Assembly: GCA_964035015.1 (NCBI GenBank)
Contig: OZ035997.1
Span: 11,115,536 to 11,179,535 of the forward strand
DNA: 64,000 nucleotides
Direction: 5' to 3'
Origin: Corallium rubrum
Lineage: Eukaryota; Cnidaria; Anthozoa; Scleralcyonacea; Coralliidae
The notes beneath the pieces were generated by a model. It ran no database searches, was not told the DNA's origin, and saw only the letters and a list, made by a program, of their open reading frames with translations. A program made the translations under genes and the position numbers. Shown piece after piece: positions 35,848 through 41,397 of this stretch (positions are counted from its first letter, which is position 1; each line of letters starts with the position of its first letter).

Positions 35848-37823
35848 TGGTACGAGGCTGTCAGTGGCAACTGAAGTGAAGAACTAACTTCCCTTAAATT
35901 GTAATTACTGTAGTTATATCACATTTATTAGTGAATAAATCTGTAAGAGATTGAGGTCCCAAATTATTTACTTAAAACATTAATTTTGCTTTATTCCAGC
36001 TTTTTTCATTGAGCCTCGACTCGAGAGTTTCCCAACCTAATGAACTCAGTGCTAAGACATGACTGACTTCATTACTCATATTCATAAGAACTCTTGCTAA
36101 TCTGTTGTGTACATGTAGTTTTTGTAATCTTTTAGCTTGGTATAAACCAAACACATCCCAAACCTCACAAGAGTAATCAAAATGTGGTTGAACCAAGGCA
36201 AAATAAACTGAAAGTAATGTATCTTTGTCAACAAAATCCCTCAACCATCTTATAGCTCCAATTCCTGATGTTATCTTCCTGCAAATTTTATCGGTATTTG
36301 CATTCCAGGACAAATGCTGATCAATGACGACCCCAAGTACCTACTGTACTTTACAAAACCTGTTTAATTGGTTCTTGTGCAAAAAAAAATCAGGTTCGCT
36401 GTCTTGTTTACTCCTCAGTACAGTAAAGGCTTTGATCCAATCAAAATAAATTCAGTTTTAGCTACATTGAGACTTAATTTGTTAGCCTGCAACCATCCTT
36501 TGAGGCCCTCCAGATCCAAATTCATAGCTGCCTCAACCTCATTTATTGTCCTACCAGCTGCAGTTAAATTTGTATCATCTGCAAACAGTTGTGAATCTGT
36601 ATGATTCAGACATTTTGGCAGATCATTTATATAATCCCACATGTCACTGAAAGTTCCGATGAAACAACTCCATTCACTTGACATTTTTGGATGCAATCAA
36701 TTAGATATGATTCTATTAAGGATAAAGCATCTCCTTTCACACCATAGAGCTCTAATTTCTTCAATAATATTTTATGATTAATGGTATCAAAAGCCTAGTA
36801 TCAAAAGATGTAATCAATAAAAACAACCAAATTAAGCATTGTTCCATGATTTTACTAATTGCTGGTAAAACAGAGAGGCCTATAATTTTCAGTCAAATTT
36901 CGCTGGCCACTTTTATAAATAGGCATTACTCTAGCCATTTTCCAATCAATTGGAAAACTGCTTAGAACAATAGCCTGGTTAAAAATATAAGTTAGCGTTG
37001 CTGAATAAACAGAAGAGGCAATTTTTAGAATTTTACTAGATATTTTATCAATCCCTGTTGCTTTAGAATTTGCTAAACGCCCCAATTATTGTTGTTTGAA
37101 TTACCAATTGACTGAGCCAGATTAGGTCCAACTTTTGAAAAGTATTCATTGAAACTTTCAGGTGCTCTCAGGTGTTGATTTTATTTTTATCGAGAGGAAA
37201 ACCAGATAACCCAGCGAAAAACCCTCAAAGCACAGGTGAGCTCAACTATACCTCTAGAAACACATATGAGTTCTAAGCTCAACAACGGGGTCATCCCCAA
37301 GTGGTCACCTATCCACTAACCCAGTCTAACCAGGCTTAACTTTTGGTGCGAGGCAGCATGCTAACAGCACTAGCCACCCGTGCTCCTGTATGTCAGTATG
37401 TCAGATCTATAGACCTTATTCAAAAATGGCTGCCAAATTAAAATTCTTTTATATGCATATAAATTAGCCCTTATGAACTCGTTTTCATTTGTGAAATTCA
37501 AAAGAATTTTTATTTTAAAACGAGGTCATAAGGGCTAATTTATATGCACATAAAAGAATGCTAGTTCGGCGGCCATTTTTGAATAAGGTCTATAGTCATC
37601 AAACCTAAAGAACTAAGTGTCAGAACTACATTTATGGCAATGAAGCAGTACAGCACACCAAGCTTTTTATTTGTTTTCAGCTTTGGTATATTGAGCTTAA
37701 ACCTGGGTCGAGTATGAAGTGTTTTAGGCGAAGTCATATTACTTACCTCTGAGACACAAACTTCGAGAAGATGTTCGCTGATGCAGCAGGATTTTCAATA
37801 GGCTGCCGGTCTTTTTTATCCAT
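3353..37823 (-). CDS. ABCC4-like: ABCC-family (MRP4/ABCC4-like) ABC exporter, 11 exons, 3' incomplete
   Basis: Eleven exons on the minus strand join in frame with GT/AG borders: 37,747-37,823; 27,287-27,397; 26,794-26,902; 23,543-23,755; 19,983-20,072; 12,224-12,387; 10,447-10,572; 6,937-7,186; 5,439-5,540; 4,370-4,417; 3,353-3,394. They encode about 444 residues. The order is that of ABCC4-type transporters, which lack TMD0. First comes an N-terminal linker with SANIFSKF and [12 protein letters not shown]. The first transmembrane domain follows, with [32 protein letters not shown] and VSLSRIK. The last part is the start of nucleotide-binding domain 1, ending in the Walker A motif GPVGCGK. 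Such proteins export organic anions and conjugates across the plasma membrane. No stop or frameshift interrupts the exons. The gene continues beyond the left edge. The exact ABCC subfamily member is inferred from overall similarity. Confidence 0.92.
3560..3910. mobile_element. Foldback MITE, inverted relative of the copy at 26,160-26,650
   Basis: Arms at about 3,575-3,645 and 3,650-3,715 are inverted ('gtgcatatgtactcgtataaa' against 'tttataagagtacattagcaa'). The rest (to 3,905) matches 26,200-26,400 in reverse, including 'cgtgcgtagagaacacctt'. It lies in the ABCC intron between exons 10 and 11. Confidence 0.6.
4370..4417 (-). CDS. ABCC4-like: ABCC exon 10 (16 codons)
   Basis: The short exon [16 protein letters not shown] corresponds to the strand '..TL.D..F.V' just before Walker A in ABCC proteins. 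The acceptor is CCTCAG, the donor GTAGGT, both phase 0. Confidence 0.88.
4487..4640. repeat. ~10-bp minisatellite (GGAATGGCRT type), left part
   Basis: Degenerate tandem units such as ggaatggtat, ggaatgacat and ggaatggcgt. The same array resumes at 5,348-5,432 after an inserted element. Confidence 0.75.
4643..5347. mobile_element. Inverted-repeat element inserted in the minisatellite
   Basis: The ends are TACTGATCTCTATATAAC... and ...AATAGAGATCAGTG. The left end resembles the ends of the 48,831-49,847 element (CACTGACCTGTATATAACTGG), so both belong to one TIR family. Internal 'gcggccatattggt' blocks occur in both orientations. ABCC exon 9 lies just outside it at 5,439-5,540. Confidence 0.55.
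5348..5432. repeat. ~10-bp minisatellite, right part
   Basis: Continuation of the array at 4,487-4,640 (ggcatggcat, ggaatggcgt units), separated from it by the inserted element. Confidence 0.75.
5439..5540 (-). CDS. ABCC4-like: ABCC exon 9
   Basis: It encodes [15 protein letters not shown] and [12 protein letters not shown]. This is the link from the membrane domain into the first strand of nucleotide-binding domain 1 (the '..SWDK' aromatic region). Both borders are phase 0. Confidence 0.9.
5541..6936. other. ABCC intron 8, mostly unremarkable
   Basis: AT-rich sequence with no conserved frame. At 6,600-6,830 there is a cluster of 'gtgtttacactg' motifs with alternating ggccaaggc/gccttggcc words, probably a small non-autonomous DNA transposon. 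Confidence 0.5.
6937..7186 (-). CDS. ABCC4-like: ABCC exon 8
   Basis: Eighty-three codons contain [20 protein letters not shown], two hydrophobic segments and [20 protein letters not shown], the end of the first transmembrane domain. Donor GTAAGT, phase 0. Confidence 0.95.
9421..9545. repeat. Foldback palindrome (GGTCCGTATAGAGAAATATTTCCC type)
   Basis: The arms 'gtccgtatagagaaatatttc' and its inverse flank a GC-rich centre (cctcggcctgcggcctcggg). Related 'cggtccgtat' words occur at 8,461-8,530. Confidence 0.7.
9621..9745. repeat. Foldback palindrome (GACTAGACCGGGTTTTCAAGTAC arms)
   Basis: Nearly perfect arms of about 40 bp flank a short centre. A further small palindrome of 'ccttggact' words follows at 9,848-9,905. 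Confidence 0.7.
10447..10572 (-). CDS. ABCC4-like: ABCC exon 7
   Basis: It encodes [20 protein letters not shown] then [17 protein letters not shown]. The MNE-(V/I)-x-x-G-x-R-x-I-K-x-Y-x-W-E motif is highly conserved in the ABCC coupling region. Acceptor TTTTAG, donor GTAAGG, phase 2. Confidence 0.95.
11061..11190. repeat. Foldback palindrome (ATGTCTG..GGGAAACAGTTAG arms)
   Basis: Arms of about 55 bp read 'gggaaacagttagttttgtt' and its inverse, with the centre 'ccctcgacttcgtctcggg'. Same style as the 9.4-kb and 13.0-kb foldbacks. Confidence 0.7.
12224..12387 (-). CDS. ABCC4-like: ABCC exon 6
   Basis: It encodes two hydrophobic helices ([30 protein letters not shown]) and then [12 protein letters not shown], as in ABCC4 transmembrane helices 3-4. 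It ends in phase 2 at a GTTTGT donor. Confidence 0.92.
12797..12922. repeat. Foldback palindrome left of the (AAT)n tract
   Basis: The arm 'tgttttggtgtgtagtatcg' is inverted as 'cgatactacacaccaaaaca', with the centre 'ctcgtcctgcgggctcgtc'. Confidence 0.75.
12925..12998. repeat. (AAT)n microsatellite
   Basis: About 24 trinucleotide units of ata/aat with one short interruption. Overlapping open frames are poly-Asn, poly-Ile and poly-Leu artefacts. Confidence 0.95.
13010..13165. repeat. Foldback palindrome right of the (AAT)n tract
   Basis: The arms 'gaagatatgaattttatctt' and inverse 'aagataaaattcatatcttc' flank 'tacgaatgagcgtagcgaatgagta'. Confidence 0.75.
13198..13268. repeat. (TA)n microsatellite
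   Basis: About 35 uninterrupted TA units. Confidence 0.95.
14322..16152. mobile_element. Probable DNA transposon remnant with inverted arms
   Basis: The blocks 14,322-14,430 and 16,025-16,152 are inverted copies (shared 'cctattttgtagtt' and 'gcgctattttattttt', each with an 'acgattttagaaa' word). No transposase is recognisable in the interior. Exact ends and target duplication were not found. It lies in ABCC intron 5. Confidence 0.5.
17275..17455. repeat. Foldback palindrome (AATAGCATGGTTTCGAGTRCAATTTGG arms)
   Basis: Arms of about 75 bp are inverted around 'cacacgtccttcggactcgtgc'. A putative open frame on the minus strand across it is a by-product. Confidence 0.7.
18349..18833. mobile_element. 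hAT-type MITE (CAGTGGCGTAGCCAGG) with 8-bp duplication
   Basis: The element begins CAGTGGCGTAGCC and ends GCTACGCTACTG. It is flanked by a perfect 8-bp duplication, CATTTATC (18,341-18,348 and 18,834-18,841). The 8-bp duplication and CAGTG-type ends point to the hAT superfamily. It lies in ABCC intron 5. Confidence 0.85.
19983..20072 (-). CDS. ABCC4-like: ABCC exon 5
   Basis: Thirty codons read [21 protein letters not shown] then TNDVQKIEE. The TGQIVNL-x-(S/T)-N-D-V motif is diagnostic of ABCC first transmembrane domains. Both borders are phase 0. Confidence 0.95.
20843..21240. mobile_element. Large foldback element
   Basis: Arms of about 190 bp are inverted around position ~21,040. The outer parts contain 'ggcgccatcttgaattcgca' and 'ccagggtagcaagcttaatt', the inner parts 'gtggcaacaatgtctaaata'. 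No coding capacity. It lies in ABCC intron 4, between exons 4 and 5. Confidence 0.75.
22007..23518. mobile_element. 1.5-kb long-TIR transposon next to ABCC exon 4
   Basis: Inverted arms of about 480 bp (22,007-22,560 and 23,020-23,518) have ends CACAGAATAAGGATC and GATCCTTATTCTGTG. A 7-bp duplication, GTAGAGT, flanks it (22,000-22,006 and 23,519-23,525). The ~450-bp interior shows no transposase. It stops 24 bp downstream of ABCC exon 4. Confidence 0.8.
23543..23755 (-). CDS. ABCC4-like: ABCC exon 4
   Basis: Seventy-one codons include [15 protein letters not shown], a membrane segment and [17 protein letters not shown], which is a conserved intracellular-loop motif of ABC exporters. The acceptor that keeps frame is TTTTAG before CTTGCAGTG (a nearer CAG would create an immediate stop). 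The donor GTAAAG lies 24 bp from the edge of the 22,007-23,518 transposon. Confidence 0.93.
24440..24790. mobile_element. Foldback MITE, related words at 20,140-20,450
   Basis: Inverted blocks at 24,452-24,496 and 24,720-24,768 ('accatagtcaatcgagatat' against 'gactatgg'). The interior shares 'atttaaata' and 'cggttgag' type words with 20,220-20,270. Confidence 0.5.
26160..26650. mobile_element. Foldback MITE (second copy of the 3.56-kb family)
   Basis: A near-perfect palindrome of about 85-bp arms lies at 26,430-26,695 ('gctccgtgcatatgtactct' and its inverse). The left part, 26,200-26,400, is an inverted relative of 3,720-3,905. It lies in ABCC intron 3, before exon 3. Confidence 0.65.
26794..26902 (-). 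CDS. ABCC4-like: ABCC exon 3
   Basis: It encodes [19 protein letters not shown] followed by the first membrane helix ([12 protein letters not shown]). It starts in phase 2 and ends in phase 0 at GTAAGT. Confidence 0.92.
27287..27397 (-). CDS. ABCC4-like: ABCC exon 2
   Basis: It encodes [33 protein letters not shown], the linker that precedes the first transmembrane helix in ABCC proteins. The acceptor is TTTCAG and the donor is GTAATT, in phase 2. Confidence 0.92.
27874..27915. repeat. (TTAA)n microsatellite
   Basis: About ten perfect tetranucleotide units. Confidence 0.9.
27990..28712. repeat. (CTTTG)n higher-order tandem array
   Basis: About 720 bp is built of the pentamer CTTTG with point variants (ctttgc, ctttgt, cttcgc). 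Blocks repeat with a 48-bp period: the word 'tcttgcgctttgctttgcac' recurs at about 28,156, 28,204 and 28,252. All three frames on both strands are open, producing long spurious frames of Cys/Phe/Leu/Ala or Lys/Gln/Ser composition. It is in ABCC intron 1. Confidence 0.92.
29087..29440 (+). mobile_element. Repeat copy, inverted relative of 34,975-35,395
   Basis: Shared blocks include 'gatagatacttttgctaaag'-type sequence, 'cgaaattgaacgattttgcc', 'acgataattaa' and 'gaaattccata'. The terminal word 'cagccgccacttcttgctcg' recurs inverted near 35,372-35,392. The two copies bracket a 5.5-kb interval in ABCC intron 1. Confidence 0.65.
29858..30115 (+). pseudogene. THAP-type zinc-finger domain, frameshifted
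   Basis: The frame opens [16 protein letters not shown], then after one frame change near 29,960 continues [11 protein letters not shown]....[24 protein letters not shown]. The C-x4-C...C-x2-H spacing, the W in RWIRAC and the C-terminal F-x-G-x-x-x-P block match THAP domains, which bind DNA and are common in transposases and host proteins. The frame change near 29,955-29,970 breaks it, so it is called a pseudogene. No transposase core follows. Confidence 0.75.
30327..30545 (-). pseudogene. Fragment resembling SWIM/YqaJ-type transposon protein
   Basis: The minus-strand frame reads [20 protein letters not shown], then [16 protein letters not shown] and [14 protein letters not shown], ending at a possible GTTAGT donor at 30,326. 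From memory of the family, this is the segment before the Cys-rich SWIM finger in invertebrate proteins that combine SAP, SWIM and YqaJ nuclease domains. The SWIM cysteines and nuclease are not present here, so the assignment is tentative. Confidence 0.5.
30690..30724 (+). ncRNA. Hammerhead-ribozyme-like core in a near-perfect hairpin
   Basis: The order of elements is TCT, CTGACGA, a stem GGGC-cttc-GCTC, GAA, ACGT, T, AGA. This fits a minimal type I hammerhead: stem I TCT/AGA, conserved CUGANGA and GAA, a self-complementary ACGU stem III usable by dimers, and U at the cleavage site. One extra A lies between the CUGANGA box and stem II. The whole motif is part of a hairpin with 47-bp arms (30,640-30,750). 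Activity is not shown. Confidence 0.45.
31007..31087 (-). pseudogene. SAP-like N-terminal fragment (26 codons)
   Basis: The frame starts [20 protein letters not shown] and ends at a stop after YLQNRV. The L-x-x-L-K-x-Y-L-x-x-R-x pattern is the first helix pair of SAP-like DNA-binding motifs. It starts about 100 bp inside the right inverted repeat at 31,188-31,265 and is probably the N-terminus of the protein whose next part lies at 30,327-30,545. Confidence 0.5.
31266..32349. other. ABCC intron 1, no feature recognised
   Basis: The stretch contains repeated 'gaacttctaagctaagct' words spaced about 120 bp apart (31,685-32,000), suggesting an old tandem repeat, but no conserved coding frame. 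Confidence 0.4.
32370..34345 (+). pseudogene. Non-LTR retrotransposon (LINE) reverse transcriptase, broken
   Basis: Several consecutive frames carry reverse-transcriptase blocks: [46 protein letters not shown] and [19 protein letters not shown]-like Cys/His finger follows ([22 protein letters not shown]), then a C-terminal YGSETWAM...[14 protein letters not shown] region. In-frame stops near 32,756, 33,034 and 33,234, a local duplication at 33,036-33,100, and a deletion after the YADD box show it is dead. The LINE clade is not assigned. It lies antisense to ABCC, in intron 1. Confidence 0.88.
34975..35395 (-). mobile_element. Repeat copy, inverted relative of 29,087-29,440
   Basis: Inverted match to the 29-kb copy over at least 320 bp, including 'ggcaaaatcgttcaatttcg' and 'gattacaaagtaaccaatca'. 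It ends with 'cgagcgagcgaaaagtggtg'. Confidence 0.65.
35581..35785 (+). mobile_element. 5S-rRNA-derived SINE, 5'-truncated
   Basis: The head 'gggttagtacttggatgggt' followed by 'gactgtctgggaataac' matches the 3' half of 5S rRNA, including its internal promoter region. A body containing 'ataaaatcaacacct' and an AATAATAAT tail (35,785-35,848) follow. This is the layout of SINE3-type elements. Confidence 0.75.
35785..35848. repeat. (ATA)n tail
   Basis: Trinucleotide run directly after the SINE body. Confidence 0.85.
35972..37090 (-). pseudogene. Second LINE (Jockey/CR1-like) reverse transcriptase remnant
   Basis: On the minus strand, from 37,085 downward, frames read [16 protein letters not shown] and [19 protein letters not shown], then [19 protein letters not shown] and [17 protein letters not shown], and last [14 protein letters not shown]. 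These are the ordered blocks of a non-LTR reverse transcriptase and its C-terminal region. A deletion lies near 36,700-36,850 and frame changes separate the parts. It lies in ABCC intron 1. Confidence 0.85.
37165..37388 (-). mobile_element. 5S-rRNA-derived SINE, second copy
   Basis: On the minus strand, 'aagttaagcctggttagact' and 'gttagtggataggtgaccac' resemble 5S rRNA positions around the internal promoter. The same body word ('aaaatcaacacctga') as in the 35.6-kb copy follows. Confidence 0.65.
37407..37595. mobile_element. Foldback MITE (CTATAGACCTTATTCAAAAATGGC ends)
   Basis: Terminal inverted repeats of about 75 bp, with 'agggctaatttatatgc' near the centre on one side and its inverse on the other. 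A fragment with the same words is at 27,655-27,690. Confidence 0.75.
37747..37823 (-). CDS. ABCC4-like: ABCC exon 1 (start codon)
   Basis: The exon opens with [19 protein letters not shown] and ends in phase 2 at a GTAAGT donor. The '[10 protein letters not shown]' pattern matches the N-terminus of ABCC4-type proteins. Its last two bases plus the first base of the 27,397 exon form a Ser codon, giving SWMNSLL. Intron 1 is 10,349 bp. Confidence 0.85.
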
Positions 37824-38042
37824 TGAAAAGCAGTCAGTCGTTGCAAGAAATAATAAACTTCACCATTCACAATATTTGCTGCCGAGCGTAGCGAGGCAGC
37901 TCACTAATCTTGACGTGGGTTACCTGTGTCTCGTGTCCAGACCTCTTTGCCGAGTTATGTATAGTCAACGGAATCGAGATTTTGAGAGTTTATTTATTTA
38001 TATAAATAAGTTTTGTGGAAACACCACGTAAACTATTTCTTT

Positions 38043-38082
38043 GCTAAGCTTTCGGCCTGTTGACTCAGGCCTTCATCAGAGC
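38043..38082 (-). ncRNA. Hammerhead-ribozyme-like core, 3' repeat of Penelope element
   Basis: On the minus strand: GCT, CTGATGA, A, stem GGCCTG-agtcaa-CAGGCC, GAA, AGCT, T, AGC. Stem I is GCU/AGC, stem II is six perfect pairs, and stem III is the self-complementary AGCU. Hammerhead motifs with very short stem III are known in Penelope-like elements. One A between CUGAUGA and stem II is unusual. Confidence 0.5.
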
Positions 38083-38193
38083 AATGACAACAAGTTGTTG
38101 GCTCACGTCATTTATAAACTAAGCAACTGATCAATTAAATCACGTAAGAATACAATGGCGTATCACGTTAATTTTATTAATTAGAAAACAAAA

Positions 38194-39771
38194 TCAAGAA
38201 TGTTCTCCGAATAGGGCACGCCACGTGCTATTTAATGGCTGTCCCTCCTGAGAAATAGTGTGATGTTTGGCGATCTCAATGGATTCTCTAGTTCTTCGCG
38301 TGAAGTATTGCTTGTCGCTGGCTAAGAGTGATGACTCTTCCCACTTAACACGATGGTCATACGTCCAAGCGTGTTTGGCAACAGCAGACTTTTCTTGTTG
38401 CGCTTTTATGCAAGATGTCTTGTGTTCCTTCAGGCGAGTTGAGAGATTCCTTCCCGTTTCTCCGATGTACACCAAGCCACACTCACAAGGAATGCGATAC
38501 ACTCCAGGCTTAGATAAGCTATCCACTTCATCTTTATGTGTGAAAAGTACCTTGAACAATTTGTGTTGACTACTGTGAAATACCTTCATACCAGCACGAT
38601 TTAGAATCCTCTCAATCTTGTGAGATGCTGGTCCGATATACGGAAGAGAAACTGAAGGTGGTTCTTGCTGGGGCTGTGTATTCGGTTCTGGATGTACCGA
38701 AGGAGTCATAGAAGCTTGAATCATCTTCCCAGGAAAACCGTTGTTAGTTAAAACCAACTTAAGGTGATCTAATTCTTCCTGAAGATGTTCTTCGTCACAA
38801 ATTGTTCGCGCTCGATGAACGAGAGTTTTGCACACAGATGATTTAATACTTGGATGATGGAATGAAGTGTAGTTAAGGTATCTGTCAGTGTGTGTTGGTT
38901 TTCGATACACAGTATGACTTAAAGTCCCATCTGATTTAACGGAAAGCCAAACGTCCAAGAATGGGATAGATTTGTCTTGATTTTGTAATTCCATAGTGAA
39001 TTTGATTGAAGGATGTATGCTGTTAAGGTGGTCAAGAAAATTAGACAAAGCATTCAAACCGTGTGACCAGGTACTTAGCGTATCATCAACATAACGTTTC
39101 CACATACCTGGTTTTAACAGGGCAGTTGCAAGAGCCTTCTTCTCAAATTCCTCCATGTATAGGTTAGCCATGATTGGAGACAAAGGGGAACCCATTGCTG
39201 CTCCAGTAGTTTGTTCGAAAAATCTGTTCCGCCATTGAAAACAAGTTGAATTTAGGCAAAGCGTTAACAGTTCATAGACCTGATCTGCAGAAAGATTCGT
39301 TCTTGTAGCGAGCGTTTTATCTATTAGAAGTCTTTCTTTTGCAATCAGGCACGCTTCTTCAATGGGAACATTCGTAAACAAACTAACAACATCAAAACTA
39401 ACTAATATCTCATCATTAGCCAACTTAAGTGTCTTAATTTCAGAGACAAATTCCTTAGAATTTAATACATGGTGAATGGACTTACCAACCAAAGGCTTCA
39501 AAACAGTAGCAAGATATTGTGCTAAGGCGTATGTTGGAGAGCCTCGTGAAGCCACAATTGGACGAAATGGGACATTCGTTTTATGAATCTTTGGAAGACC
39601 ATAAAATTTAGGACACACTGAAGCAGAAGGGCGTAAACGTCGGTAGAGGTTTTTAGGTAAACTTTCCATCTTACAAAGTTCTAACAATTTACTAGAAACC
39701 TTACGTTCAATGCTAGGTGTCGGATCGCGTTTTAACTCTCTATAAGTTGGAGTATCTAAGAGATAAGTTGC
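38194..39771 (-). CDS. Penelope-like reverse transcriptase with C-terminal GIY-YIG endonuclease
   Basis: The uninterrupted 525-codon frame has the ordered RT motifs FYGLPKIHK, FRPIVASRGSPTY, VSFDVVSLFTNVPI, GAAMGSPLSPIMANLYMEEF and KRYVDDTL (catalytic YVDD). Near the C-terminus come GVYRIPCECGLVYIGETGR and TRLKEHK, the GIY-YIG nuclease. The protein would copy element RNA by target-primed reverse transcription and cut DNA. Full-length relatives have a longer N-terminus; here an in-frame stop and the inverted repeat lie directly upstream, so it is truncated. The first internal Met usable as a start is codon 35 (39,669); another start is not evident. The absence of stops suggests a recent insertion. 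Confidence 0.92.
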   Translation of the reverse strand, partial: ATYLLDTPTYRELKRDPTPSIERKVSSKLLELCKMESLPKNLYRRLRPSASVCPKFYGLPKIHKTNVPFRPIVASRGSPTYALAQYLATVLKPLVGKSIHHVLNSKEFVSEIKTLKLANDEILVSFDVVSLFTNVPIEEACLIAKERLLIDKTLATRTNLSADQVYELLTLCLNSTCFQWRNRFFEQTTGAAMGSPLSPIMANLYMEEFEKKALATALLKPGMWKRYVDDTLSTWSHGLNALSNFLDHLNSIHPSIKFTMELQNQDKSIPFLDVWLSVKSDGTLSHTVYRKPTHTDRYLNYTSFHHPSIKSSVCKTLVHRARTICDEEHLQEELDHLKLVLTNNGFPGKMIQASMTPSVHPEPNTQPQQEPPSVSLPYIGPASHKIERILNRAGMKVFHSSQHKLFKVLFTHKDEVDSLSKPGVYRIPCECGLVYIGETGRNLSTRLKEHKTSCIKAQQEKSAVAKHAWTYDHRVKWEESSLLASDKQYFTRRTRESIEIAKHHTISQEGQPLNSTWRALFGEHS

Positions 39772-39811
39772 TTAGTTTATAAATGACGTGAGCCAACAAC
39801 TTGTTGTCATT

Positions 39812-39851
39812 GCTCTGATGAAGGCCTGAGTCAACAGGCCGAAAGCTTAGC
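39812..39851 (+). ncRNA. Hammerhead-ribozyme-like core, inverted 5' repeat of Penelope element
   Basis: Identical core to that at 38,043-38,082 but on the plus strand, because the terminal repeat is inverted. Preservation in both repeats is consistent with either constraint or recent origin. Confidence 0.5.
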
Positions 39852-39899
39852 AAAGAAATAGTTTACGTGGTGTTTCCACAAAACTTATTTATATTACTT

Positions 39900-40690
39900 T
39901 ATCGCCATGAAAACGTTCAAAGTTTATTTATTTATTTATTTGTTGAGCATTTTATGACGTTTTGTGACGTAGGAAGTTTCTTCCTACAACTTACATCACA
40001 TACGCCAGAAGGATTTGTTTGATGAAATTACATGTACGTTTTGAAGCGTGGTTTCAACACGGCAACACCACGACGGCGATGGATTTTCTGAACTCGCAGT
40101 TATCACACTTCAATGTTCTTGGCTATATATGAACACACTTGTTGTCTTAGGATAATAGGAATCTTATACAATTTTAGTGAGGAGAGATTATCTTGTCGAG
40201 GACAGGTAAGATATCAGTTTTTACAACTGACAACTGTGTTTCTTGGTAGGAGATTTCACGGTTGTTTTCTTTTATTTTTAGGTGTACAGTATATTGCCAA
40301 TATTTGTGTGGGTTCATTGTGTTTGCGCTGATCAGCATTCTGATCAGACGTACGCTACTATCTGCGTGTGTGAACGTGTGTATATTTTTACTTATACAAA
40401 TTCTGCAAAATAATCAGATGGACTCAATGGTACATCGCTGTATAATTTTATAAAAGCTCTAGATTTGTCAAAACATATTAAGCACTTGGGATTGCACTGA
40501 CAGTAGAGCAAGAGGCATGATTATTTAATATTCGTATACATGTATTAATATGTGTATATCCTGTCAAAACCCTTGCCACATCATGTTAAGCAATAAGTTA
40601 TATATAATAACTTGTAGTAATGTGTAAATACTCTGTCTATTGTAATTAATATTAACTTTTGGGACTTTCCAGCCTCCCTCGCAGGCAACC
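39900..40690. other. Intergenic, no feature recognised
   Basis: Short open frames on both strands lack any recognised motif. Confidence 0.4.
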
Positions 40691-40696
40691 CTTGAG

Positions 40697-40930
40697 CTAT
40701 TTTGGGTGGAGTGGGCAAACTTGGGTGGGGTGGGCAACCTCGGGTGAAGTGGGCAAACTCACGTGCAGTGGGCAAACTCGGGTGGAGTGGGCAATCTTGG
40801 GTGGAGTGGGCAATCTTGGGTGGAGTGGGCAACCTCGGGTGGAGTGGACAACCTCAGGTGGAGTGGGCAACCTTGGGTGGATTGGGTAAACTTGGGTGGA
40901 GTGGGCAATCTTGGGTGGAGTGGGCAACGG
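40697..40930. repeat. 19-bp minisatellite
   Basis: About 12 units of GGGTGGAGTGGGCAAYCTY type. Open frames on both strands here are repeat artefacts (GVGNLGWSGQ and PTPPKIAHST patterns). Confidence 0.92.
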
Positions 40931-41197
40931 GGGTGTCACATTGGCCACAGACTGCACATATTTGCTTGTGGAGTAGGCTAAATGTTTTTGTCCCATTTGA
41001 GGCAGCACTTCACTTGCGATAGTAATTTCTAGTATTATTATTGTCACAACACACTGACACATCGATCTGCGCGCGTGGCAGTGACGTAGCGTGGCGCCTT
41101 TTTCGAAGGGCTCTGGGAACGAAGCGGCCTTTTGCCAGTTTGGTTTCAATATGTCGTGATGTAATATTCTACCATTTTATATTGTTAGTATAGTAAC

Positions 41198-41397
41198 CAG
41201 TGGCTTATTAAGGGGGGGGGGAGGCTGACTGGGCTACAGCCAGGGGCCCGCGGCCTCACGGATCCTAGGGGGGGCCCGGGGCCGCTGATGTCTTATTAAA
41301 AAAAGAATGCCCCAGGCCCCTACGTGCAGTGCAAGAAGGGGCCTGGAGGGCCCAATCAGAAATACAGTCATGGCCCTCGGGTACCCTTAATCCGCCT
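41198..41397. mobile_element. Short hAT-like MITE (CAGTGGCTTATTAAGGGG)
   Basis: It begins CAGTGGCTTATTAAGG and ends CCCTTAATCCGCCTC. The flanks TAGTAAC are shared over 7 bases (41,191-41,197 and 41,399-41,405), with an eighth base differing. Confidence 0.65.

Larger units (their letters stand above)
37999..39895 (-). mobile_element. Penelope-like retroelement, 5'-truncated, with inverted terminal repeats
   Basis: A single open frame for reverse transcriptase plus GIY-YIG is enclosed by inverted repeats of about 125 bp (37,999-38,130 and 39,772-39,895). Each repeat carries a hammerhead-like core. The right repeat cuts the coding frame at its N-terminal side. This fits the pLTR structure of Penelope-like elements. 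It lies just upstream of ABCC exon 1, between the two host genes. Confidence 0.85.

Noticed and set aside
40581-41149. Repetitive Pro/His/Thr or Gly/Trp/Val protein
   Set aside because: It comes from the 19-bp minisatellite; the composition follows the repeat on both strands.
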